A stretch of 64,000 nt of DNA from JBBBNV01 sp037137075 (lineage in GTDB: Bacteria; Bacillota; Bacilli; Paenibacillales; NBRC-103111). The notes below the pieces were generated by a model. It saw nothing but the letters and a program-made list of their open reading frames with translations, had not been told where the DNA came from and ran no database searches. The stretch spans positions 111,816 to 175,815 of the forward strand of contig NZ_JBBBNV010000006.1 in assembly GCF_037137075.1 (NCBI RefSeq), written 5' to 3'. This document shows positions 45,555 through 52,865 of the stretch, in pieces. Numbering within the stretch: position 1 is the stretch's first letter; every line of letters starts with the position of its first letter. A program made the position numbers and the translations under genes.

Positions 45555-46262
45555 GTGAAACGATTGTTCATTCTGATGTTGGCTGTCGGGCTGCTGCTGT
45601 CTATGGCTGCATGTTCGTCCAGCTCCGAGACGGCGTCGGCAGACGCTGAGGGCAAGAAGGTGCTTCTTGTCCGTGCCAGGGAAGGGGGGGGCGAAAATCC
45701 GCTCATCGACCATTTGAAAAAGTTAGGCTACACGGTGTACGATGTCGTTGATGCCAATCTGTCCATGGATCAGGCAAAGGATTATGATGTAATCTATGTC
45801 AGTGATGCGGTCAGCTCTTCCAGAATCGGCACCCGGCTAAAGCAATCTCCGATTCCGGTTGTAATGTCCAAAACACAAACTGCGGGTGTGATCGGAATGG
45901 CCGGAGTAACCAACTACGGCGAAGCTGACGGTCTCAAGTCGATTCAAATTGAAGATAACAAGCATCCGCTTGCCGCAGGCTTGAAGGGCGAGGTGGCCGT
46001 TTATAAGGATAACGGTAAAATATCGTACGTTCAAGGTCTGGGCAAGGATGCCAAAATCATTGCGCAGGTGGAAAGCGGCGGACAAAAAAGCGCTGTGATT
46101 TATGCTTATGAGAAGGGGGCCAAGGATGCCTCGGGGGAAACCGTTCAGGCGCGCCAGGTATTCTTCTCTCTGCCGGGGGGACATGTGCCGAATTTGACGG
46201 ACGAAGGCTGGAAGCTGTTTGATGCCGCAATCGCTTGGGCGGCGCAAAACGGTAAAAAATAA
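45555..46262 (+). CDS. surface lipoprotein with amidotransferase-like domain (paralogue A)
   Basis: A 235-residue lipoprotein: signal peptide with lipobox SMAAC (lipidated Cys20). A single domain covers about 30-235, starting KKVLLVRARE and containing DNKHPLAAGLKGEVAVY and ending GWKLFDAAIAWA. The alternating strand-helix pattern resembles class I amidotransferase, ThuA or flavodoxin-like folds, but no catalytic cysteine is evident. Three further copies lie at 46279, 50305 and 52866. The GTG start has AAGGAG about 10 nt upstream. An eight-G tract (45684-45691) sits inside the coding sequence. The function is unknown; location outside the membrane next to sugar permeases suggests glycan or transporter interaction. 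Confidence 0.78.
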   Translation: MKRLFILMLAVGLLLSMAACSSSSETASADAEGKKVLLVRAREGGGENPLIDHLKKLGYTVYDVVDANLSMDQAKDYDVIYVSDAVSSSRIGTRLKQSPIPVVMSKTQTAGVIGMAGVTNYGEADGLKSIQIEDNKHPLAAGLKGEVAVYKDNGKISYVQGLGKDAKIIAQVESGGQKSAVIYAYEKGAKDASGETVQARQVFFSLPGGHVPNLTDEGWKLFDAAIAWAAQNGKK

Positions 46263-46278
46263 TGGGGGGTTTTTATTC

Positions 46279-47028
46279 ATGAAACGTTTAATCGGTTTGG
46301 TATTTGCTGTAGTGATGCTTTTTACATTCACGGCCTGCACCTCTGATGTCCCCAAAAATGTAAAAGACGCAATGAATCAGCCGGATTCCCAGAATACAAG
46401 CAAATCCTCCAGCACGGACAATAAAGTGTTGTATGTTCAATCGAGGGAAAATGCCGGAGACAGCATTGCCATTAAACGCTTGAAGGAAACACACGGTCTG
46501 GAAGTGACTGTGATTACAGACAAAGAGCTCACCATTGAGAAAGCTCAGGAAGGCTTTGCTCTTATCTTTGTCGGTGAATCTGTCAATTCCGGAAAAATAA
46601 GAAATATTTTTGTTAAATTGCCTGTACCGGTTATTTATGCGGAGCCGCAATCGCTGGGGGATACCGGAATGACGCTGACAGAGGCGTTTGGCAAGCTTGA
46701 TGCGGGCAACGTAGCGAAGACCATTACCATTAAAGACAGCAAGCATCCTCTGGCAGCAGGTCTGCAAAATGACGTGGATGTATACAAGGAAAAGGGAAAA
46801 ATGGGCTATGGCGAGCCCGGAGCGGAAGCGATTGTTGTCGCCACCGTGCCGAACACGGATAACCAAGCTACAATCTTTGCTTATGATAAAGGGGTTAAAA
46901 ATGCCAAGGGCGATCCGGTTGTAGCCCGCGAGGTGTACTTCTACCTGTTCAACGGGGAAGAGATTAACCAAACCGAAAACGGCTGGAAGCTGTTTGATGC
47001 TTCTGTACGCTGGGCAATGGGCAAGTAA
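46279..47028 (+). CDS. surface lipoprotein with amidotransferase-like domain (paralogue B)
   Basis: A 249-residue lipoprotein with lipobox TFTAC (Cys20) and a short S/T-rich spacer. One domain covers about 47-249 (NKVLYVQSRE, DSKHPLAAGLQNDVDVY, GWKLFDASVRWA). It is clearly a tandem paralogue of the gene just upstream, with 16 nt between them and a G-rich ribosome site (TGGGGGG) before ATG 46279. The same two motifs are conserved in all four copies in the window. It ends the 36-47 kb transcript at a bidirectional terminator. The function is unknown. Confidence 0.78.
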   Translation: MKRLIGLVFAVVMLFTFTACTSDVPKNVKDAMNQPDSQNTSKSSSTDNKVLYVQSRENAGDSIAIKRLKETHGLEVTVITDKELTIEKAQEGFALIFVGESVNSGKIRNIFVKLPVPVIYAEPQSLGDTGMTLTEAFGKLDAGNVAKTITIKDSKHPLAAGLQNDVDVYKEKGKMGYGEPGAEAIVVATVPNTDNQATIFAYDKGVKNAKGDPVVAREVYFYLFNGEEINQTENGWKLFDASVRWAMGK

Positions 47029-47055
47029 GGCAGGCGATTGGGGATAAATAAAAGG

Positions 47056-47084
47056 ACAGGCCGTCCCGGTTCGGGGCGGCCTGT
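47056..47084. terminator. bidirectional rho-independent terminator
   Basis: ACAGGCCGTCCC and GGGGCGGCCTGT form a 12-bp stem (one G-U pair) with a 5-nt loop. T-rich sequence follows on the + strand, and CCTTTTATTT follows on the - strand. It separates the convergent genes ending at 47028 and 47114. Confidence 0.85.
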
Positions 47085-47113
47085 TTGCTGATTTTGGAGA
47101 AGAGAAATGCCGG

Positions 47114-48217
47114 TTAGTTGGAAGAGATGCCTATCGTCTTCGTAGCCTCATCCCAGCTGACTTCAGCGCCCAAGGCTTCGCTTACAAAGCGGAGCGGGAC
47201 CATGGTGCTGCCGTCCACGAGCTGCGGCGGGGCATCAAGTGTAATAATTTCTTCATTGATGGCTGCCGTAGCAGAGCCGATAGTAAGCGACACGGTCGTC
47301 TCTCCTTTTACTGCGGTTACGGATTTGGTTGCCTGATCCCAGTATACATCGGCTCCAAGCGCTTCAAAAATCATACGAAGCGGGACAAAGGTGGTATCGC
47401 CAATCAGAGTCGGTGCAGCCTCCGAGGTGCGGTCATGACCGTTAATAAATAAGGATAGCGATGACTGCTGTGACGACGAACCGCCTTTCAAAACGATCGT
47501 CCCCAAATTTGAATTATCCGACCAGGCTTTATTTAATTTGTCGTTCCATGTAATTTTGGACTGCGGGTAACGGCCGTTTGCGCCGTCAGCCGCGTTGTAG
47601 TCCCCGCCGATGTCATTGTCGGTAGCATGAGCGTCGAACAAAGCTGTCGCTCCGACCGAGGGCTGCATGCCGACAAGAGACCATGGAATGGCGGCTTCCA
47701 AGGTGTATCCGCTGCCATAATCATGAAGCGCATAGTCAATTTTACTCAAATCATACGAGTTCCAGGATGGCGGTCCGTACCATCCGCTAATTTCCTTGCT
47801 TCCGGCGTGCCAGAGAGCGGTAATATATTTTTTGTCCATGCTTGGAGCCAGGTAAAATAGCACGTTATCATCAAAATGAACTTCTTTCCGGTCGTTCTGC
47901 TTCATCCAGGAAATTCTTTTTTGGTCCTTAATATCAATCAGCAAATAAAAATTGGTTTCATCCCACAACGCCTTCCAGTGGCCGGAAAAGTCATCTGGCT
48001 CTTTGACGGGATCGAGCTTCTCATGGTCATGAATGGCAACGATGTAATTGGACATGTTGTACGTAACCGCCTGTTCCCAGGCTGCGTCGTCTTTTCCGTC
48101 AATGACAGGCTTTGTAATCGCTTTCATAACATCGCTTGTTTCAGCCGCAAATGCCGGGGAAGTAAGAGACATCAGTAATACGCTGCTGCACAGCATGGAA
48201 ACCATCTTTTTGCTCAA
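47114..48217 (-). CDS. secreted CBM9-like + copper-amine-oxidase-type stalk protein
   Basis: The only - strand gene; 367 residues with a signal peptide (SMLCSSVLLMSLTSPAFA). The N-terminal part (about 25-245) resembles CBM9 domains (KPVIDGKDDAAWEQAV, FSGHWKALWDETNFYLLIDI, GYTLEAAIPWSLVG). The C-terminal about 110 residues are a stalk domain of the copper amine oxidase N-terminal type, with two repeats (TFVPLRMIFEALGADVYWD and TMVPLRFVSEALGAEVSWDE). The GTG at 48226 is only about 1 nt from GGGAG, so I prefer TTG 48217, about 10 nt away; ATG 48205 is also possible. It is likely a cell-wall-associated glycan-binding protein. It lies between the two halves of the surface gene set. Confidence 0.8.
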   Translation of the reverse strand: MSKKMVSMLCSSVLLMSLTSPAFAAETSDVMKAITKPVIDGKDDAAWEQAVTYNMSNYIVAIHDHEKLDPVKEPDDFSGHWKALWDETNFYLLIDIKDQKRISWMKQNDRKEVHFDDNVLFYLAPSMDKKYITALWHAGSKEISGWYGPPSWNSYDLSKIDYALHDYGSGYTLEAAIPWSLVGMQPSVGATALFDAHATDNDIGGDYNAADGANGRYPQSKITWNDKLNKAWSDNSNLGTIVLKGGSSSQQSSLSLFINGHDRTSEAAPTLIGDTTFVPLRMIFEALGADVYWDQATKSVTAVKGETTVSLTIGSATAAINEEIITLDAPPQLVDGSTMVPLRFVSEALGAEVSWDEATKTIGISSN

Positions 48218-48437
48218 AAAAAACACGCTCCCTTATCTATTAATCATCATTAGCAAATCAATTCCAATATATGGTTTGCGAATGTAAATTAATATAGGGG
48301 AACTCTGCTTTTTTACAGGCGAAAACATGCGATGCTTGCGAGAGGGGGAAGTATGGCTAAGTACGGATACTCCACCATGAAAAACCGGATGTAGGTTGAT
48401 CATTATGAATCCATACCGGTAAAGATGCGATAAATAA

Positions 48438-48491
48438 CCTATAAAAAGAGAATCCCCCCCCAATGAACTGACGAATGAATTGCAATAAAGT
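48438..48491 (+). promoter_or_regulatory. composite promoter P5 (with an eight-C spacer tract)
   Basis: CCTATAA at 48438-48444 and CCCAATG at 48459-48465 are 21 bp apart, with TAAAGT at 48486-48491 as a weak -10. Span is 54 nt. The spacer contains eight consecutive C (48454-48461) that run into the second half-site. The downstream gene is at 48777, leaving a leader of about 280 nt. This is the weakest fit of the eight promoters. Confidence 0.45.
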
Positions 48492-48776
48492 AAAGTTATA
48501 AAAGGCAGGCGATGGTTTACTGCTAGGAATCCTCATTACTGTAAGAGCTTACATCGCTTAGTTCTGTTTCCAAGACGGCAAGCCGTCTATCTGGCCACAA
48601 TTACAAGCGCTTTCACGAAGAGTGGTTTAAAGGGGGTGAGGCCGATTTATTTGCGGCCCCAAACACGTTGCCAAAAGGGAATTCCACTATGGTGCAGGCT
48701 GCATTGTGTACCATTAACCAAAACGTATGAAGATGGCGTTCATTAACGTACTATACACGGGAGGTCAATCAATCTG
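48492..48776 (+). other. long untranslated leader of the 48777 gene
   Basis: Within this stretch I see a GACGGC/GCCGTC hairpin, a cre-like core (ACAAGCGCTTTCAC at 48603-48616) and a very strong ribosome-site-like AAAGGGGGTGAG at about 48629-48640. The last is followed by a 31-codon TTG frame (48651-48746). A GGCCG/CGGCC pair surrounds that start. I recognise no riboswitch class. The small frame may be a leader peptide or chance. The rest of the gap, from 48218 to 48437, shows no gene. Confidence 0.4.
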
Positions 48777-50081
48777 ATGAAAAAGTTCGCAGCATTATTT
48801 TTATCCATCTGTATGACAATTACATTGCTGGCGGGTTGTACAAAAGAAACTGCCGAGACTACAGCTACTCCTGACGGCGGCGGCGCGAAGAAAGAAGAAA
48901 TTTTCATTTATACGGTTTATCCTGCCTTCTATGCGAAGGAAGAAAACTATGAGAAGCATATCGGCCAATACTTGAAAAAGAAATTCCCGGATATCTCCTT
49001 CAAGCATGTTCACTGGGACAATCCAGGAAGACAATACAAGGATCTGATTGCGGCAGGTACGATTCCGGACATTATTATCGATAATGCGCGCGGTAACCTG
49101 CAAAAGCAAATTCTGAAAAACGAGCTTGATTTCGATATGAGCGATCTGATCAAAAAATTCAACTTTGATACGAGCAAGCTGAACCCGGCGGCATTTGCCC
49201 AAATGAAAAATATTTATCCAGACGGGCGTATTATCGGCTTGCCGTTCCAGCTGAGTGACTTCGTTCTGTTCTACAACAAAGACATTTTCGACAAGTTCGG
49301 TGTAGATTATCCGAAGGACGGCATGACCTATGACGAAATTTATGAGCTGGCCAAGAAGCTGACCCGTGTGGAAGGCGAGAACACGTACAAAGGCTACCAG
49401 CAGCACCCTGGCTTGTACATGACCTACAACCAGCATGGCTTGTCCCCGCTCAGCCTTACAGAGGACAAAGCGGATTTGAGCGCGCCGGGCTGGAAAGCTG
49501 AAGTTGACAACCTGCGCCGTTTCTATGAAATTCCGGCGAACCAGTTTACCTCGGTAGACGACTTCCCGAAAGGCAAAATGGCAATGAGCGTTCACGTTTC
49601 TGAGAAAATTATTCAATGGTATGAGCAAAACAAAAACCTGAACTTTGATATTGCTTCCATGCCTTCGTTCTCTGACATGCCTAATACCAAGGCACAACCA
49701 AACATGTATGCTGCTTATATTACAAAACAATCGAAGAATAAAGATAAAGCGTTTGAGATTATTTCTTACCTGCTGTCTGAGGAAATGCAAGTTGAGTTTT
49801 CCAAAGAGGGTATTGTAAGCCCGCTGGAAAGCAAAAAGGTACAAGAAGCGTTTGGTAAGAACCTGCCGCAAATGCAAGGCAAGCATACACAGGCGATTTT
49901 CGCCAGCAAAAATGCAATGCCGCCTGCAGCGCGCGCCGCTGGCCTGACGTATGTGGACGTTCCGCTGCATAACGTATTTGCGCCGTTAATTTTCGGTGAA
50001 TCCAAGGATTCTGTCACCGCGCTGCGGATGATTCAAGAGCAGACAACCAAAGGCATTGAAACCGAAAAGGCTGCCAAGTAG
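48777..50081 (+). CDS. sugar ABC transporter solute-binding lipoprotein 1
   Basis: A 434-residue extracellular binding protein, lipid-anchored (lipobox LLAGC, Cys21). It shows the family-1 solute-binding pattern: IFIYTVYPAFYAKEENYEKH at the start of the mature domain, GLPFQLSDFVLFYNKDIFDK near residue 160, and a C-terminal region with AFEIISYLLSEEMQ. GGGAGG lies 12 nt upstream of the ATG. It is strongly similar to the protein at 51420, including a 71-bp almost identical DNA tract (49305-49375). It probably serves the permeases at 43514 and 44566. Its own promoter P5 allows separate control. The ligand is unknown. Confidence 0.88.
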   Translation: MKKFAALFLSICMTITLLAGCTKETAETTATPDGGGAKKEEIFIYTVYPAFYAKEENYEKHIGQYLKKKFPDISFKHVHWDNPGRQYKDLIAAGTIPDIIIDNARGNLQKQILKNELDFDMSDLIKKFNFDTSKLNPAAFAQMKNIYPDGRIIGLPFQLSDFVLFYNKDIFDKFGVDYPKDGMTYDEIYELAKKLTRVEGENTYKGYQQHPGLYMTYNQHGLSPLSLTEDKADLSAPGWKAEVDNLRRFYEIPANQFTSVDDFPKGKMAMSVHVSEKIIQWYEQNKNLNFDIASMPSFSDMPNTKAQPNMYAAYITKQSKNKDKAFEIISYLLSEEMQVEFSKEGIVSPLESKKVQEAFGKNLPQMQGKHTQAIFASKNAMPPAARAAGLTYVDVPLHNVFAPLIFGESKDSVTALRMIQEQTTKGIETEKAAK

Positions 50082-50094
50082 CTTCCTCTTCCGG

Positions 50095-50123
50095 GCTTCT
50101 CCTTCTGGAGAAGCTCTCTTGTT
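50095..50123 (+). terminator. terminator after solute-binding protein 1
   Basis: GCTTCTCC and GGAGAAGC form a perfect 8-bp stem with a TTCT loop, followed by TCTCTTGTT. Confidence 0.75.
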
Positions 50124-50159
50124 ATGGATTGAAAAGAGCCGGTTTCATGATTAAAACAA

Positions 50160-50213
50160 CCTATAATCTCGAAAAAGCGACCTAATGTTTCTCCATTTTT
50201 TTCAGTATACAAT
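50160..50213 (+). promoter_or_regulatory. composite promoter P6
   Basis: CCTATAA at 50160-50166 and CCTAATG at 50181-50187 are 21 bp apart, with TACAAT at 50208-50213 as -10. Span is 54 nt. The predicted start point falls on the cre-like site just downstream. Confidence 0.65.
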
Positions 50214-50220
50214 AATTTTT

Positions 50221-50234
50221 ATAAGCGCTTTCAT
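50221..50234 (+). promoter_or_regulatory. cre-like site at the P6 start point
   Basis: ATAAGCGCTTTCAT shares the central AAGCGCTTTCA of strong CcpA operators. It lies immediately after the P6 -10, where CcpA binding would block transcription. A related core is in the 48777 leader (48603-48616), and a half-like ATAACGCTTTCAT is in P7 (54501-54513). Confidence 0.55.
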
Positions 50235-50304
50235 TTTGCTGGTGATCAAGCAAAGCTTCATCGAACAGTTTATTGACAGTTTATTTAAGGGGGAATTTTT
50301 CTTT

Positions 50305-51288
50305 ATGAAGCGGTATTTAATGCTTATTGTTGCTGCGTTGATGATTTTTTCAATGGTAGCTTGTTCTTCTTCGGAGGGGCCGAAGTCTACGCCGCAAGCC
50401 GAAACGACTGCATCTCCTACGCCAACGTCTACGGCCACGCCTGCGCCGTCTGAATCGCCGACTCCAACACCGGATGCAACCACATCCCCGGCGCCGACGG
50501 AATCTCCTGCGGCAACTGCAGCTCCTACAGCAACGGTTACACCGGATGCGGCATCTCCTGCACCGACAGCAGCTCCTACGGCGGCACCTCAAAAATCCGA
50601 GCCGGCCAAACAGCCTGCTTCTAAGCCGGAAGCCCCCGCAGAGAAGGCGGAAATTTCTCCGCAAGGGAAAAAATTGCTTCTTGTCGGCAGAGAGCGCTCC
50701 AATGGTGAACTGACCGTCGAAGATAAAAAAGTAGCGGACCGTATGAAGGCGCTTGGCTTCAACGTGACACAAATGGTCGATAAAAGCTTCACTCCAAGCT
50801 CTGCAAACGGCTATGATTTGCTTTACATCAGCCAAACCCTGAATTCCAAGTACATTAAAGACGGCGTAATGAAGAATACGGCGGTTCCGACCGTATACGT
50901 GAAAAATCATGGCATGTTCTATTTGGACCTTTCCTCAATTGAAGAGGGCGCCAATATTAACTATGCTACCTCCATCGATATTGTTGACCCGAATCACAAG
51001 GTTGCAGCCGGCTTGTCAGGCAATGTAGTCGTGCTTAAAGAATCCGTAAAAGTCGGTGTAGGCTATGGATTGCCTGGCAAAGAAGCAAAGGTTATTGCGA
51101 CAGGCGCTGGCGATAAAGGTAAAGCCACGATTTACTACTATGATAAAGGTGCCAAAGGTGATGGCGGCTATACAACGAAAGCGCGCATCTCGTATTTCTT
51201 CATGAACAATGGAATGGATGAGAATATGACCGATGCCGGTTGGAAGCTGCTCGACAACCTTGTTGTTTGGACACTACAAAACGGCTAA
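50305..51288 (+). CDS. surface lipoprotein with long linker and amidotransferase-like domain (paralogue C)
   Basis: A 327-residue lipoprotein with lipobox SMVAC (Cys20). A P/T/A/S-rich linker of about 90 residues (28-118) is followed by the same domain as in paralogues A and B (GKKLLLVGRE, PNHKVAAGLSGNVVVL, GWKLLDNLVVWTL). The start is ATG 50305, with AAGGGGGAA upstream; the open frame extends further upstream but would bury promoter P6. The linker implies that the domain is held out through the thick wall, farther than in A and B. It follows solute-binding protein 1, as paralogue D follows protein 2. The function is unknown. Confidence 0.8.
   Translation: MKRYLMLIVAALMIFSMVACSSSEGPKSTPQAETTASPTPTSTATPAPSESPTPTPDATTSPAPTESPAATAAPTATVTPDAASPAPTAAPTAAPQKSEPAKQPASKPEAPAEKAEISPQGKKLLLVGRERSNGELTVEDKKVADRMKALGFNVTQMVDKSFTPSSANGYDLLYISQTLNSKYIKDGVMKNTAVPTVYVKNHGMFYLDLSSIEEGANINYATSIDIVDPNHKVAAGLSGNVVVLKESVKVGVGYGLPGKEAKVIATGAGDKGKATIYYYDKGAKGDGGYTTKARISYFFMNNGMDENMTDAGWKLLDNLVVWTLQNG
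50386..50658 (+). repeat. low-complexity P/T/A/S linker repeat
   Basis: About 91 codons dominated by Pro, Thr, Ala and Ser in irregular PTP, SPT and AAPT units. It encodes a flexible wall-spanning linker between the lipid anchor and the C-terminal domain. Confidence 0.85.
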
Positions 51289-51323
51289 GGGATGACGGAT
51301 AGAGGGCAACCCCTATTCATGGA

Positions 51324-51357
51324 AGTGTGGTGAAAAGGCTTTGTTTTTCACCACACT
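51324..51357 (+). terminator. terminator after paralogue C
   Basis: AGTGTGGTGAAAA pairs perfectly over 13 bp with TTTTCACCACACT. The downstream T tract is weak (CTTCTAAATCTT), but the stem is strong. Confidence 0.75.
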
Positions 51358-51419
51358 CTTCTAAATCTTGAATAAGGGGTGACATGCAGGTCGTCATATT
51401 CCGGTGGGAGAATTTAAGA

Positions 51420-52742
51420 ATGAACAAAAAATGGATTTCTTCTTTCTTGGCTGCAGCATTGCTTGTTGTATTGACGGGCTGTTTTGGTTCTCCTTCCGAG
51501 CCCCCCCCAGGTGCAGGGCAAGCGGCGGCATCGCCGGATAACGAGCTGTTTATTTACACAGTAAATCCGCCTTTCTATGCCAAGGAAGCCGTGTTTGAGA
51601 AGCAGCTGGGCCAATTTATTAAGAAAAAATTCCCTGACATTACAGTGAAGCATGTACATTGGGACAACCCTGGCCGGCAGTATAAGGACTTGATTGCCGC
51701 GGGGACAATTCCAGATATCATCATCGATAATACCCGGATGAACGTGCAGCGGTGGATTATTGACAATGATTTGCAGGATGACATTTCCGAGCTTATCAAA
51801 AAATACAATTTTGACACAAGCAAGCTGAATCCGGCCCTGATGGCGCAGATGAGAAATTTGACGCAGGACGGGAAAATTTATGGCCTGCCGTTTAACAACA
51901 ACGATTTTGTGCTCTTTTACAACAAGGATATTTTCGATAAATTCGGGGTTGATTATCCGAAGGACGGCATGACCTATGATGAAATTTATGAGCTGGCCAA
52001 GAAGCTGACCCGTGTTGAAGGGGAAATCACCTACAAGGGCTTTTCGCAAAATCCGGGCCACTACATGAATTACAACCAACTGTCATTGTCTCCGCTTAGT
52101 TTGACGGAAGATAAAGCAAGCCTCAGCACGCCGGAGTGGAAAAAGGTTGTGGATAACCTGCGGCGGTTCTACGATATTCCGGCGAATCAGTTCGATACGG
52201 TAGAAACATTCGCCTCCAAAGGCAATATTGCAATGGCCGTTGCTACCGTCGATCACATCGTGTCCTTTGTGGAACAAAACAAAAACCTCAATTTTGATGT
52301 CGTGTCCGTTCCATCGTTTGCGGAAGCACCGAATACAAGGTATCAGCCGAATGTGTACTCGATGTATATTACGAAGCAATCGACCAAGAAGGACCTCGCT
52401 TTTCAGGTGATGGCCGCCATCTTGTCCGAGGAGCATCAGATTGAGCTGGCTAAAGAAGGGCTTATTGTACCGCTGGAGACGAAAGCCGTTCAGGAAGCAT
52501 TTGGCCAAAACCTGCCTCAAATGCGGGGCAAAAATACGCAAGCGATATTCCATGGAAAAACCGCGATGCCGCCTGCCGCACGCGCAAACGGGCTTCTCTG
52601 GTATGATGTTCCGATGCAAAACGTATTTGCACCGCTCATATTTAAGGAATCCAAAGACTCGGTTACGGCATTGCGTATGATTGAAGAGCAATCCACCAAG
52701 GGAATTGAAGCGTTAAAGGCGACGAAAGAAGTTAAAAAGTAA
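51420..52742 (+). CDS. sugar ABC transporter solute-binding lipoprotein 2
   Basis: A 440-residue lipid-anchored binding protein (lipobox LTGC, Cys21), closely paralogous to the one at 48777. Shared blocks include HVHWDNPGRQYKDLIAAGTI and FYNKDIFDKFGVDYPKDGMT. An eight-C tract (51501-51508) encodes the Pro run just after the lipobox. ATG 51420 is preceded by GGGAG; the frame could start at 51384 but without a signal peptide at its end. There is no CCTATAA-type promoter in front; it follows a terminator by about 60 nt. The ligand pocket residues differ from copy 1 (for example NNNDFVLF versus QLSDFVLF), so ligands may differ. Confidence 0.88.
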   Translation: MNKKWISSFLAAALLVVLTGCFGSPSEPPPGAGQAAASPDNELFIYTVNPPFYAKEAVFEKQLGQFIKKKFPDITVKHVHWDNPGRQYKDLIAAGTIPDIIIDNTRMNVQRWIIDNDLQDDISELIKKYNFDTSKLNPALMAQMRNLTQDGKIYGLPFNNNDFVLFYNKDIFDKFGVDYPKDGMTYDEIYELAKKLTRVEGEITYKGFSQNPGHYMNYNQLSLSPLSLTEDKASLSTPEWKKVVDNLRRFYDIPANQFDTVETFASKGNIAMAVATVDHIVSFVEQNKNLNFDVVSVPSFAEAPNTRYQPNVYSMYITKQSTKKDLAFQVMAAILSEEHQIELAKEGLIVPLETKAVQEAFGQNLPQMRGKNTQAIFHGKTAMPPAARANGLLWYDVPMQNVFAPLIFKESKDSVTALRMIEEQSTKGIEALKATKEVKK

Positions 52743-52865
52743 AAGTCTTCTTGTATTTTGAAGGGAGGTTGATGCACCAGGGGAGACGATGCTTGCTCCA
52801 TCCTATTCGAAGCAGCGTATTAAGCAAAAGCCGATTGTCCAATCAAACTTTGGAAGGTGATTGAA

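Noticed and set aside
48247..48300. A - strand version of the composite promoter in front of the 48217 gene (CCTATAT and CCATATA)
   Set aside because: The half-sites are 24 bp apart and no TAnnnT hexamer lies at the expected distance, so it does not fit the shared pattern.
50185..50304. An N-terminal extension of the 50305 lipoprotein
   Set aside because: It would include the second half-site, the -10 and the cre-like site, and would place a non-signal sequence before a perfect lipoprotein signal peptide.
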